A stretch of 46,347 nucleotides of DNA from Candidatus Merdiplasma excrementigallinarum. GTDB lineage: Bacteria; Bacillota; Clostridia; Lachnospirales; Lachnospiraceae. Location of the stretch: positions 1 to 46,347 of the forward strand of contig DVOS01000056.1 in the NCBI GenBank assembly GCA_018713435.1, read 5' to 3'. The notes under the pieces are model-generated. The model was not told the DNA's origin and searched no databases. It was given only the letters and a program-made list of their open reading frames with translations. The position numbers were made by a program, and so were the translations under genes. This document shows, piece by piece, positions 1 through 7,555 of the stretch (position 1 is the first letter of the stretch; every line of letters begins with the position of its first letter).

Positions 1-52
1 AAAATACAGGGTAGCCGGGGAGACGCTATCCAATGAAACGGTAGGAGTTTAT

Positions 53-874
53 ATGAATTTGTTCACACATGCAGGAGACAGATTTCCGGGATTTTCGGGG
101 AGAAAGGCCGGAAGATGCTGCAAAGATTTGGTTCTGGTGCTGTCAGGCGTGATTCTGGCCGTGGTGATTTCCCTGATTGTTTCGGATTATTTTTCCGGCG
201 GACAGGGTGTGGTCTACGCCGGGGGCGAGGATTACGGGCCGGGAGGCAGAGAACTGCAGGCCGGACTGATGGGCGTGATCGGCGGAGTAGCCGGCATGGA
301 AGATTACTACAGAGCGGGCCAGACCAAAAACGCAGTGAATGCCAATGAGGAAATACTGGTAGGAACAAAGACAGTAAGCCGGAACGCGGTGAACCGAAAC
401 GCGTTCGGGGAGGAGATACAGAAAGCCGGAGCGTTGGGATACAGCGCGCTGCAGACCGTTGCGCAGCACCAGCTTCCCTATGATGAATATTATACGCTGC
501 TGCAGATTGTGGAGGCTGAGGCCACAGGAGGCGATGTGCTCAGCAAGCTGCTGGTTGCCAATGTGATTTTAAACCGGGTGGAGGATTCCCATTTTCCCGA
601 TACTATCAGCGAAGTGGTATGGGAGAAGGTGGACGGATACGCCCAGTTTTCCCCCACAGAGGACGGCAGGATCTATTCCTGTACCATTACGGAATCCACC
701 ATTGAGGCGGTGGACCGAGCCCTGCAGGGAGAAGATAATTCCCAGGGAGCCCTGTTTTTTGTGGCGAGAGAATCCGCTTCCGAACAGAATGTGCAGTGGT
801 TTGACAGTTCACTGGTGTGGCTGTTTGAGTACGGCGGCCACGAATATTACACTTTTCGGGAATACTGCGAGTAA
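53..874 (+). CDS. SleB/CwlJ-like cell wall hydrolase, membrane anchored
   Basis: Predicted peptidoglycan hydrolase of the SleB/CwlJ (Hydrolase_2) family, acting outside the cytoplasmic membrane. The 273-residue protein has a basic N-terminus, one hydrophobic segment at about residues 25-43, a variable linker to about residue 145, and a C-terminal catalytic-type domain. That domain shows the family features LLQIVEAEA, the VANVILNRV segment, FPDTISEVV, and a Y-QFSP motif. The start at 53 is preceded by TAGGAG about 6 bases upstream. The first 52 bases of the window contain only a short hairpin and this ribosome binding site. A terminator follows at 895-936. SleB proper is a spore-germination lytic enzyme, but many vegetative Clostridia proteins share the domain, so a germination role is not established. 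Confidence 0.85.
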   Translation: MNLFTHAGDRFPGFSGRKAGRCCKDLVLVLSGVILAVVISLIVSDYFSGGQGVVYAGGEDYGPGGRELQAGLMGVIGGVAGMEDYYRAGQTKNAVNANEEILVGTKTVSRNAVNRNAFGEEIQKAGALGYSALQTVAQHQLPYDEYYTLLQIVEAEATGGDVLSKLLVANVILNRVEDSHFPDTISEVVWEKVDGYAQFSPTEDGRIYSCTITESTIEAVDRALQGEDNSQGALFFVARESASEQNVQWFDSSLVWLFEYGGHEYYTFREYCE

Positions 875-894
875 AAAACAACAGAAAAATCAGG

Positions 895-936
895 ACGGGA
901 GTCTGCCGGGGTTTGCCTTGGCAAACTCCCGTTTTT
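895..936 (+). terminator. Rho-independent terminator of the SleB-like gene
   Basis: ACGGGAGT (895-902) pairs with ACTCCCGT (925-932), with an inner TTTGCC/GGCAAA arm, and a run of T follows at 932-936. It lies 20 bases after the stop codon. Its 3' half also holds the -35 box of the thrC promoter. Confidence 0.8.
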
Positions 937-946
937 ATGCTATAAT
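918..946 (+). promoter_or_regulatory. thrC promoter overlapping the upstream terminator
   Basis: TTGGCA (918-923), a 17-base spacer and TATAAT (941-946) with an extended TGC form a good sigma-A promoter. The -35 box sits inside the terminator stem of the preceding gene. Confidence 0.75.
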
Positions 947-949
947 GGG

Positions 950-988
950 CCAGATGGCGGACAGGAAAAAGAATGTCTGTCCGTCTGG
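950..988 (+). other. Hairpin in the thrC leader
   Basis: CCAGA (950-954) and CGGACAG (958-964) pair with CTGTCCG (977-983) and TCTGG (984-988), giving a stable stem right at the expected transcript start. No T-run follows, so it is not a simple terminator. It may stabilise the 5' end or regulate thrC; this is inference. Confidence 0.5.
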
Positions 989-1030
989 AATACAGAAGTG
1001 AACACATAACGAGGAGAATGAGAGCGAAGG

Positions 1031-2524
1031 ATGGAACTGTTATACAGAAGTACGAGAAATCATGAGACGGCCGTGACGGCATCCCAGGCGATCCTGCAGG
1101 GACTTGCCGGGGATGGGGGACTGTTCGTGCCGGATCAGATCCCGGCCCTGGATGTGAGTTTGGAGAAGCTGGCCGGCATGACGTATCAGGAGACAGCTTA
1201 TGAGGTGATGAAGCTTTTCCTGACGGATTTTACGGAGGAAGAACTGAAGCGCTGCATCGCCTGCGCCTATGACGGGAAATTTGATACGCCCCAGATCGCC
1301 CCTCTGCGAAAAGCGGACGAGGCCTGGTACCTGGAGCTGTTTCACGGAGCCACGATTGCCTTTAAAGATATGGCCCTGTCCATACTGCCTTATCTGATGA
1401 CAACGGCGGCGAAAAAAAACCAGGTAAAAAATGAGATTGTGATCCTGACCGCCACATCCGGAGACACGGGAAAAGCGGCTCTGGCCGGCTTTGCCGATGT
1501 GCCGGGAACCAGGATTATTGTTTTCTATCCGAAAAACGGCGTAAGCCCCATTCAGGAAAAACAGATGGTAACCCAGAAGGGAACCAATACGTATGTAGTG
1601 GGGATCACCGGCAATTTTGACGATGCCCAGAGCGGCGTAAAGAAAATTTTCGGCGACGAAACGCTCCGGAGAGAGATGAACGCCGCGGGCTTTCAGTTTT
1701 CGTCCGCAAACTCCATCAATATCGGACGGCTGGTGCCCCAGATCGTCTACTATGTGTATGCTTACGCAAAGCTGCTGGCCGGAGGGGAGATTGAGCCGGG
1801 AGAGAAAATCAATGTGACGGTCCCCACCGGCAATTTCGGCAATATTCTGGCTGCCTGCTACGCGAAGCATATGGGGATTCCCATTGAGAAGCTGATCTGC
1901 GCCTCCAACGATAATAAAGTTCTGGTGGATTTCTTCAGAACCGGCGCCTATGACAGGAACCGAAAATTTGTGCTGACCACGTCGCCTTCCATGGATATCC
2001 TGATTTCCAGCAACCTGGAGCGTCTGATCTACCAGATTGCCGGTCAGGACGCGAAGAAAAACGCGGCGCTGATGGAAGAACTGTCCCGAAAGGGAAGGTA
2101 TGAAATCACCCCGAATATGATGGCGAAACTGGGAGATTTCTATGGAAACTACGCCACGGAGCAGGAAGCGGCGGAGGAGATTGCCCTGGTGTACCGGAAA
2201 GCCGGCTATGTGCTGGATACCCATACCGCTGTGGCTTCCCGGGTATACCGGAAGTACCGGGAGGAGACAGGAGACGGCACAAAGACCGTGATTGCCTCTA
2301 CAGCCAGCCCCTATAAATTTACAAGAAGCGTGATGGACGCCATAGAACCGGGCCATGAGGACTGCACGGATTTTGAATTGGTGGACCGTCTGTCCGCTCT
2401 TTCCGGGATCAAGGTTCCCCGGGCCATTGAGGAGATCCGTACCGCGCCGGTGCTCCATGATACGGTGGTGGAGACAGAGGGAATGAAAGATGCGGTGCTG
2501 AGCATATTGAAGATGAACCGGTAG
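1031..2524 (+). CDS. thrC: Threonine synthase
   Basis: Pyridoxal-phosphate enzyme that converts O-phospho-L-homoserine to L-threonine in the cytoplasm, the last step of threonine synthesis. The 497-residue length fits the longer threonine synthase class. The N-terminal segment (YRSTRN, GLAGDGGLFVP) is typical, the predicted PLP lysine is K112 in IAFKDMALS, and the phosphate-binding stretch is ATSGDTGKAALAG. The ATG at 1031 has GAAGG directly upstream and a stronger AGGAG about 12 bases away, so spacing is not ideal, but the N-terminus matches the family. It has its own promoter. Aspartate-semialdehyde dehydrogenase, an earlier enzyme of the same pathway, lies about 20 kb away at 22682; no homoserine dehydrogenase or kinase is in the window. 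Confidence 0.96.
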   Translation: MELLYRSTRNHETAVTASQAILQGLAGDGGLFVPDQIPALDVSLEKLAGMTYQETAYEVMKLFLTDFTEEELKRCIACAYDGKFDTPQIAPLRKADEAWYLELFHGATIAFKDMALSILPYLMTTAAKKNQVKNEIVILTATSGDTGKAALAGFADVPGTRIIVFYPKNGVSPIQEKQMVTQKGTNTYVVGITGNFDDAQSGVKKIFGDETLRREMNAAGFQFSSANSINIGRLVPQIVYYVYAYAKLLAGGEIEPGEKINVTVPTGNFGNILAACYAKHMGIPIEKLICASNDNKVLVDFFRTGAYDRNRKFVLTTSPSMDILISSNLERLIYQIAGQDAKKNAALMEELSRKGRYEITPNMMAKLGDFYGNYATEQEAAEEIALVYRKAGYVLDTHTAVASRVYRKYREETGDGTKTVIASTASPYKFTRSVMDAIEPGHEDCTDFELVDRLSALSGIKVPRAIEEIRTAPVLHDTVVETEGMKDAVLSILKMNR

Positions 2525-2555
2525 GCGGCGGCCTGCGGGAAAAGGAGGATACGGG

Positions 2556-2909
2556 ATGACTACAAATACATTTTACGGTTTGATGGATATTATTATACTG
2601 GGATGCGGCCTGTACATTATGTACGCCTACTATCTGCTGATGGCAAAAAATGAGATCAAAACAGGGGTTCTGATTTCTCAGAAGGTAGATCCCAAGAAAT
2701 GCAGGGATTTTGAGGGGTACCGGAAATATATCAGCCCCAAGGTGCTGGCCCTGGGCCTTACGGCAGTGATCAGCGGCGGCATCGGTCTGTACCAGGACTA
2801 TGTGGCGCCGGTTAACACCTATCTGTATGTAGGATTTTTTGTACTGTTTTTTATCGTGATGATCTGGTTTGTGGTTTCCATCCGCAAATCGGAGAAACTG
2901 TTCTGGTAG
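2556..2909 (+). CDS. Small membrane protein, function unknown
   Basis: A 117-residue protein with three predicted membrane segments (about residues 6-30, 66-84 and 90-110) and a basic C-terminus. Between the first and second segments is a soluble loop with KVDPKKCRDFEGYRKY. The start has AAAGGAGG about 9 bases upstream. It follows thrC by 31 bases and probably shares its transcript. I do not recognise a named family; similar small proteins occur in Clostridia. It ends just before a strong convergent terminator. Confidence 0.75.
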   Translation: MTTNTFYGLMDIIILGCGLYIMYAYYLLMAKNEIKTGVLISQKVDPKKCRDFEGYRKYISPKVLALGLTAVISGGIGLYQDYVAPVNTYLYVGFFVLFFIVMIWFVVSIRKSEKLFW

Positions 2910-2921
2910 GATAAAACATAA

Positions 2922-2972
2922 GAGGGAGGAGCGGCGGAAAGACAGGATCTTTCCCATGGCTCCTCCCTTTTG
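2922..2972. terminator. Bidirectional terminator between the thrC unit and citrate synthase
   Basis: AGGGAGGAGC (2923-2932) pairs with GCTCCTCCCT (2959-2968), with an inner GGAAAGA/TCTTTCC arm. T-runs or A-runs flank it on both sides, so it can serve both converging genes. Confidence 0.8.
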
Positions 2973-2989
2973 CAGTACGGCGGGGTGTT

Positions 2990-4357
2990 TTACCGTTTGC
3001 TTATCGGAACGTACTTCTGTTCCTTTGAAATGCTCTTGTAGGCGGGACGGATAATCTTGCCCCGGTTTGCCAGTTCCTCGATCCGGTGGGCGCTCCATCC
3101 CACCGTACGGGCGATGGCAAAAATGGGGGTGTACAGCTCCAGGGGAATGTTCAGCATACTGTAAACGAAGCCGCTGTAAAAGTCTACATTGGCGCTGACG
3201 CCCTTGTACATGCGGGAGCGCTTTGCGATAATTTCCGGAGCCAGACGCTCCACCAGCCGGTAGAGTTTATACTCATCGGTCCGGTGCTTTTCCTCAGACA
3301 GCTGCTCCACAAAACTGTGGAGGATCTGGGCTCTGGGGTCCGAGAGAGAGTATACGGCGTGGCCGATACCGTAGATCAGGCCGGAATGATCGAAGGCGTC
3401 CCGGTTCAGAATAGCCTCCAGATAGGCCTGGACTTCTTCCTCATCCTTCCAGTCCCGGACATGTTTCTTGATATCGTCCATCATATGAATCACCTTGATG
3501 TTGGCGCCGCCGTGGCGGGGACCTTTCAGGGAACCCAGGGAAGCGGCGAAGGCGGAATAGGTATCCGTGCCGGAAGAAGTCACCACATGGGTGGTGAAGG
3601 TTGAGTTATTTCCGCCGCCGTGCTCCATGTGAAGCACCAGCGCTATATCCAGCAGCCGGGCTTCCAGTTCTGTATAGGAACCGTCTTTGCGCAGCAGATA
3701 AAGGATATTCTCGGCAAAGGACAGTTCAGGCTTGGGCATATGGATGTAAAGGCTCTTGCCGTTGTAGTAGTGCTGATAGGTCTGATACCCGTATACAGAG
3801 ATCATGGGAATCATGCTGATCAGCTGAAGACACTGGCGCAGCACATTGGGCAGTGAAATATCATCCGCCTGGTCATCGTAGGCATAGAGCGTGAGCACGC
3901 TTCTGGCCAGTACATTCATCATATCCTGGCTGGGGGCGTTCATGATGATATCCCGTACAAAAGTGGAGGGAAGCTGTGTGCGGTAGTTGGCCAGGATGGC
4001 GCAGAAGCTGTCAAGCTGCTTCTGGTCCGGCAGGCTGCCGAACAGAAGAAGATAGGCGATTTCCTCAAAACCGAAGCGGCCCTCTGAGGCGAAACCGGAT
4101 ACCAGGGTATTGATATCCTGTCCCCTGTAGTACAGATGACCTTCGCAGGGAACCTCCACGCCGTTTACCGTTTTTTTCGCGCAGACATTGGAGATTTCCG
4201 TCAGACCTGCGACTACGCCTTTTCCGTCAAGATCCCGCAGACCCCGTTTTACATCGTATTTTACATACAAATCCGGATTTATGTAGCTTGCTTTTTCACT
4301 TTGCTGGGAGAGAGCCAGAATCTCGGGGGTAATTTCAGAATAAAATTGATTGTTCAT
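2990..4357 (-). CDS. gltA: Citrate synthase
   Basis: Condenses acetyl-CoA and oxaloacetate to citrate and CoA in the cytoplasm; in anaerobic Clostridia this usually feeds an incomplete TCA branch toward glutamate. The 455-residue form starts at MNNQFYSEI. I chose the ATG at 4357 because it has AGGAGG at a proper distance; the open frame continues upstream to 4450 but without such a site. Catalytic-type residues are visible: His in EHGGGNNSTF, His in YGIGHAVYS, and Asp in the VDFYSGFVY segment near the C-terminus. The protein is longer than the roughly 370-residue Bacillus CitZ type but fits the Clostridia form. No aconitase or isocitrate dehydrogenase gene is next to it. Confidence 0.94.
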   Translation of the reverse strand: MNNQFYSEITPEILALSQQSEKASYINPDLYVKYDVKRGLRDLDGKGVVAGLTEISNVCAKKTVNGVEVPCEGHLYYRGQDINTLVSGFASEGRFGFEEIAYLLLFGSLPDQKQLDSFCAILANYRTQLPSTFVRDIIMNAPSQDMMNVLARSVLTLYAYDDQADDISLPNVLRQCLQLISMIPMISVYGYQTYQHYYNGKSLYIHMPKPELSFAENILYLLRKDGSYTELEARLLDIALVLHMEHGGGNNSTFTTHVVTSSGTDTYSAFAASLGSLKGPRHGGANIKVIHMMDDIKKHVRDWKDEEEVQAYLEAILNRDAFDHSGLIYGIGHAVYSLSDPRAQILHSFVEQLSEEKHRTDEYKLYRLVERLAPEIIAKRSRMYKGVSANVDFYSGFVYSMLNIPLELYTPIFAIARTVGWSAHRIEELANRGKIIRPAYKSISKEQKYVPISKR

Positions 4358-4470
4358 GTCAGATACACCTCCTATGGAATAATTCGCCGCAGATATGAGA
4401 AATGCAGCAATGTGATTAAAGGAATTGCTTGAAATGAAGTCATAAGACAAATTTCAAAAGAATCATATTT

Positions 4471-4476
4471 ATTATA
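4471..4476 (-). promoter_or_regulatory. Citrate synthase promoter, extended -10
   Basis: On the minus strand TGTTATAAT gives an extended -10 about 115 bases upstream of the start codon. No good -35 is seen at 17 bases. It is divergent from the small-RNA promoter about 90 bases away. Confidence 0.5.
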
Positions 4477-4546
4477 ACACAAAAGGGACGGGAACAGAAG
4501 CAAAAATTTTCAGGAGAAAAGAGGCAGGGTTTTCCAGAATTTTTTA

Positions 4547-4575
4547 TTGTCAAAAAACATATACTAGGGTATAAT
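4547..4575 (+). promoter_or_regulatory. Sigma-A promoter of the structured RNA
   Basis: TTGTCA, a 17-base spacer and TATAAT (4570-4575) form a near-consensus promoter pointing into the RNA at about 4582. Confidence 0.8.
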
Positions 4576-4581
4576 ATCGTA

Positions 4582-4832
4582 TAGATATGATACGGATAAA
4601 GCACAGGCAAAGAAAAGTGAACGTACAACCTGGGGTGTGCGACAATCCTATTATTTTGAACCTACATTTACTTTTATGGGATTCTTATATCGCTGCCAAT
4701 GATGCCAGGCCTCCGTTGCAGTGGAAGGCAGAGCGGGCAGCTGCGGTTACCCACCTAGCTTTGCTAGGAGTCAAAAGATAGGAAACGGCACTTTGGGGAT
4801 ATAGAAGAGGGCATGTTTTATGTCCTCTTTTC
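4582..4832 (+). ncRNA. ssrS: Structured small RNA, candidate 6S RNA (SsrS)
   Basis: A non-coding transcript is bounded by a strong promoter and a terminator. The core fits 6S architecture. A closing stem forms between TCCTAT plus TTTTGA (4646-4659) and TCAAAA plus ATAGGA (4771-4783). Inside is a pyrimidine- and A-rich 5' bubble strand, then a long arm with GCTGCC/GGCAGC and an inner GCCT-CC/GG-AAGGC stem. The 3' bubble strand carries a small hairpin CCTAGC/GCTAGG (4754-4768), a known feature of Firmicute 6S RNAs. 6S RNA binds the housekeeping RNA polymerase holoenzyme by mimicking an open promoter. The exact 5' end is uncertain: the promoter predicts about 4582, while the core starts near 4630. 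It could instead be another abundant structured RNA; only a covariance model search would decide. Confidence 0.55.
4805..4832 (+). terminator. Terminator of the candidate 6S RNA
   Basis: AAGAGGGCAT (4805-4814) pairs with ATGTCCTCTT (4820-4829), one G-U pair, followed by a short T stretch. Confidence 0.7.
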
Positions 4833-4857
4833 ATATACTTAGGACAAGATAAGACAG

Positions 4858-6261
4858 ATGTTTCCGGAGACTGCGGGAACAGGGAAGGACATCGGCTCCC
4901 GGTATATGAAAAGTAAGACTTGGATCAGCCTGATTACGCTGGCAGCGGCGGCAGTTATTTTAAAGTACTATGTGGCAGAGTACTCCGGAAACCGCAGGAT
5001 AGCAGAGGAAGCGATTCCTCAAAAAGAAACGGATCCTTCTTTTGCCCGGGAAGAGAAAACAGAAAACAGCAGCGCAGGCCTGTCCCTGGACGGGCAGAAA
5101 ACGATTCGGGTACTGCTGAAAACGAACGGCTTTGAGGGACAGTTTCACGAAAACCCGGAAATTACCGGCACAGGCGATTTTACCGTTTCCCAGGGGACGA
5201 ACTGTTTTTACTGCCAGGCCGGAGAGATATTCTCAGCGGATACATTTTTTGAAAAAGACGGAATCTGGCGGGAGGAACCCCTTGTTCTTTCCTCCGCGGA
5301 GGAGGAGGGAGAACTGCGGATTTTAAACCTGGAGAGAAACCAGTCTCCTCCGGAATACCCGGGAAAGCTGGAGATTATCAGCAGAGAGGAAGGGTACCTG
5401 ATTATAAACGAGGTTTCGCTTGAAGAATATCTGCCCCGGGTGCTTTCCAGCGAGATGAACCGGTCATTCCCGAAGGAAGCGCTGAAAGCTCAGGCTGTCA
5501 GCGCCAGAAGCTATGCCTTAGGCCGGCTGGAGGCGGGAGATATCCTGGCGGGAGGGGCAGTCCTGGATGACAGCGTATCCTATCAGGTTTACAATAATAT
5601 GCCGCCGGATGAGGAAACCGTGGAGGCGGTGAGGGAGACGGACGGCCTGGTGCTGAAAAACCCGGAGGGCCTTGCGGAAATCAATTACTATTCCACTTCC
5701 TGCGGCGTGACAGAACAGGATTATTTTGAGACAGAAGAGGACTTTTCCAGGTTTATCCTGGAAGGCCGGGATACGGATCCGGAGTATCAGGAACCCTGGT
5801 ACCGCTGGAGCGCCGTTCTGACAGCGGAAGAGATCCGGCAGAACTTGACGGAAATGGGATTTGAAGTGCCGGATGCGGTGACAGGCATAAGCGTCACGAA
5901 ACGGAGCGGAAACGGCCAGGCGTTGTCCCTGGAAGTGCTGGGAGAGTCCTTCAGCGTATTTATCTCCGGTGAATATGATATCCGGCAGGCGCTGGCGCCG
6001 GGCACGGATGTGACGCTGCAGGATGGAAGCATCTGCGAACCCATGGGTATGCTTCCCAGCGCCTGGTTTATTGCCGGGAAAGAGGAAACGCCAAAAGAGA
6101 ACCCGGAAAACTCTGAAAACATCTGGATTTTAACCGGAGGCGGCTACGGCCACGGCCGGGGCATGTCCCAGAACGGCGCCGCCGTCATGGCCCGCCAGGG
6201 AAGCGATTTTCGCGAAATCCTTACGTTTTATTATCCGCAGACCCGGGTAGAAGAATTTTAA
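4858..6261 (+). CDS. SpoIID/LytB domain protein
   Basis: Membrane-anchored protein of the SpoIID/LytB family; SpoIID itself is a lytic transglycosylase that cleaves peptidoglycan during engulfment in sporulation. The protein has a hydrophobic anchor at about residues 22-40, an extracytoplasmic N-terminal region, and the SpoIID core: LEEYLPRVLSSEM with the catalytic-type Glu at about 199, then EALKAQAVSARSYALG. The C-terminal end has the GYGHGRGMSQNGA motif. Length is 467 residues from the first ATG, or 451 from the ATG at 4906, which begins MKSKTW directly before the anchor and may be the true start; neither has a good ribosome binding site. It is longer than typical SpoIID. The BrkB-like gene follows 22 bases later. 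Confidence 0.85.
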   Translation: MFPETAGTGKDIGSRYMKSKTWISLITLAAAAVILKYYVAEYSGNRRIAEEAIPQKETDPSFAREEKTENSSAGLSLDGQKTIRVLLKTNGFEGQFHENPEITGTGDFTVSQGTNCFYCQAGEIFSADTFFEKDGIWREEPLVLSSAEEEGELRILNLERNQSPPEYPGKLEIISREEGYLIINEVSLEEYLPRVLSSEMNRSFPKEALKAQAVSARSYALGRLEAGDILAGGAVLDDSVSYQVYNNMPPDEETVEAVRETDGLVLKNPEGLAEINYYSTSCGVTEQDYFETEEDFSRFILEGRDTDPEYQEPWYRWSAVLTAEEIRQNLTEMGFEVPDAVTGISVTKRSGNGQALSLEVLGESFSVFISGEYDIRQALAPGTDVTLQDGSICEPMGMLPSAWFIAGKEETPKENPENSENIWILTGGGYGHGRGMSQNGAAVMARQGSDFREILTFYYPQTRVEEF

Positions 6262-6283
6262 TATATGCAGAGGACAGAAGACG

Positions 6284-7166
6284 GTGAGATATTGGAAGCG
6301 CCTGAAAGAGAAAAAGTTCATACGGTTTCTGTGCGTCATGTACAAAAAGATAAGATATGACCGCATTGATGTATACGCGGCCCAGGCCGGTTTTTACCTG
6401 ATCATGAGCGCCGCCCCTATCATCATGCTGCTGTTTACGCTGCTGAAATTTACGCCTCTGACCCAGGACGTGGTGATGGACGCTTTGGGGATGATTCTGA
6501 ACGCTAATATCATGCAGGCGGTGAACGAGGTGGTGGGAAGCGTTTACGACGGATCTTCCGTGACGCTGATTTCTTTTGCCACCCTGTCCCTGCTGTGGGT
6601 GTCGGGAAAAGGGATTCTGGGAATGATGAACGGGCTGAACCATATCTACCGGATCCGGGAGAATCGAAACTATTTTGCCAGAAGGCTTTACGGTTCCTTT
6701 TACACGGTGCTGCTTGTGCTGGCGGTTCTTCTGGCCGCGGCTGTTCTGGTGTTCGGAGTACGGATCCAGAGCTATATCCGTTCTGTATTTCCCTTTTTCC
6801 TGGAGCACGACCGGGTGCTGATCTACGGCCTGATGCTGATTGCCCTGTGGATGCTGGTGCTTATTTTTATGGCTCTGTATGTGTTTCTTCCTGACCGAAA
6901 AAAATCTTTCCTGAGCCAGTTTCCGGGAGCCGTGTTCCACCCTGTCCTGGTGTGTGTTTTCCTATATTTTCTCCATTTACCTGGGGCTGGCAAAGAACAT
7001 CTCCGTAATTTACGGAGGACTTCTGACCCTGGTGGTGGCGCTGCTCTGGCTGTATATCTGTATGTACCTGTGGTTTATCGGGGCGGAACTGAACGCGTAT
7101 CTGGAAAATAAGGAGATTTTTGAATTTCTGTACGCGGTTGAAGTGGAGGGAAAAAATCCCTCCTGA
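6284..7166 (+). pseudogene. YihY/BrkB-family membrane protein, frameshifted
   Basis: A YihY/virulence-factor BrkB family inner-membrane protein of unknown transport role. A GTG start at 6284 has AGAGGA about 9 bases upstream. The first frame encodes the N-terminal cytoplasmic part (YAAQAGFYLIMSAAP), several membrane segments and the family's PGAVF motif, then reads into an unrelated tail ending at 7111. The expected C-terminus (FSYIFSIYLGL, YGGLLTLVVALLWLY, GAELNAYLE) continues in the next frame to 7166. Removing one C of the CC at 6937-6938 restores a continuous reading: VFTLSWCVFSYIFSIYLGL. So one extra base, either a real mutation or a sequence error, splits the gene. The intact product would be about 293 residues, a normal family length. 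Confidence 0.85.
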
Positions 7167-7209
7167 CCCATCCGTTTCGGAAAAACCGGGGAGCGGGGCA
7201 AGAAAATTC

Positions 7210-7237
7210 TTGACAGAACAGGAAAGTGTGCTAAACT
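7210..7237 (+). promoter_or_regulatory. pheST promoter
   Basis: TTGACA (7210-7215), a 16-base spacer and TAAACT (7232-7237) with an extended TGC, directly upstream of the T-box leader. Confidence 0.7.
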
Positions 7238-7243
7238 TGAACC

Positions 7244-7515
7244 ATGGCTTAAATGAGCGAAAGGCTGTGAAGGTGTTCAGTAGAAAATCATTTTCCTGCA
7301 GAGAGAGGACGTCGGAGGCTGAAAGCGTCCTCAGGTTCAGATGGTTTTTGAAATTCCCGCCGGAGCCGCATTTTTGAAAGAACTTCCGGGGAGGTTCCGT
7401 TAGGAAATGCCGAGGGACGCACGTTACGCGTCAGTGAGTGCCCGCCGGCGGCGGGAAACAGGGTGGTACCGCGGAAATGTTGCTTCGTCCCTTTTGGGGA
7501 CGGAGTTTTTTTGTT
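7244..7515 (+). promoter_or_regulatory. T-box leader (phenylalanine) of pheST
   Basis: A T-box riboswitch that senses uncharged tRNA. The hallmark T-box sequence GGGTGGTACCGCG lies at 7461-7473. It is followed by a terminator, CGTCCC/GGGACG with a T-run, at about 7486-7512. The Stem I region carries the AGAGAGGACG-type segment near 7300 and a TTC triplet at 7354-7356 in a GAAA-TTC context, which fits a phenylalanine specifier and the genes downstream. Uncharged tRNA-Phe should favour the antiterminator and turn on pheST. The specifier position is my reading of the conserved layout, not a folded model. Confidence 0.93.
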
Positions 7516-7555
7516 TCATAAGAAAACCCCGTTGGAAAAGCAGAAAGGAGTCAAT

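Noticed and set aside
1-52. GGTAGCC-like string and a GGGTAGC/GCTATCC hairpin before the SleB-like gene, resembling the 3' part of a c-di-GMP or c-di-AMP riboswitch.
   Set aside because: Only about 40 bases of the element would be inside the window and the diagnostic core is missing; the match is too short to call.
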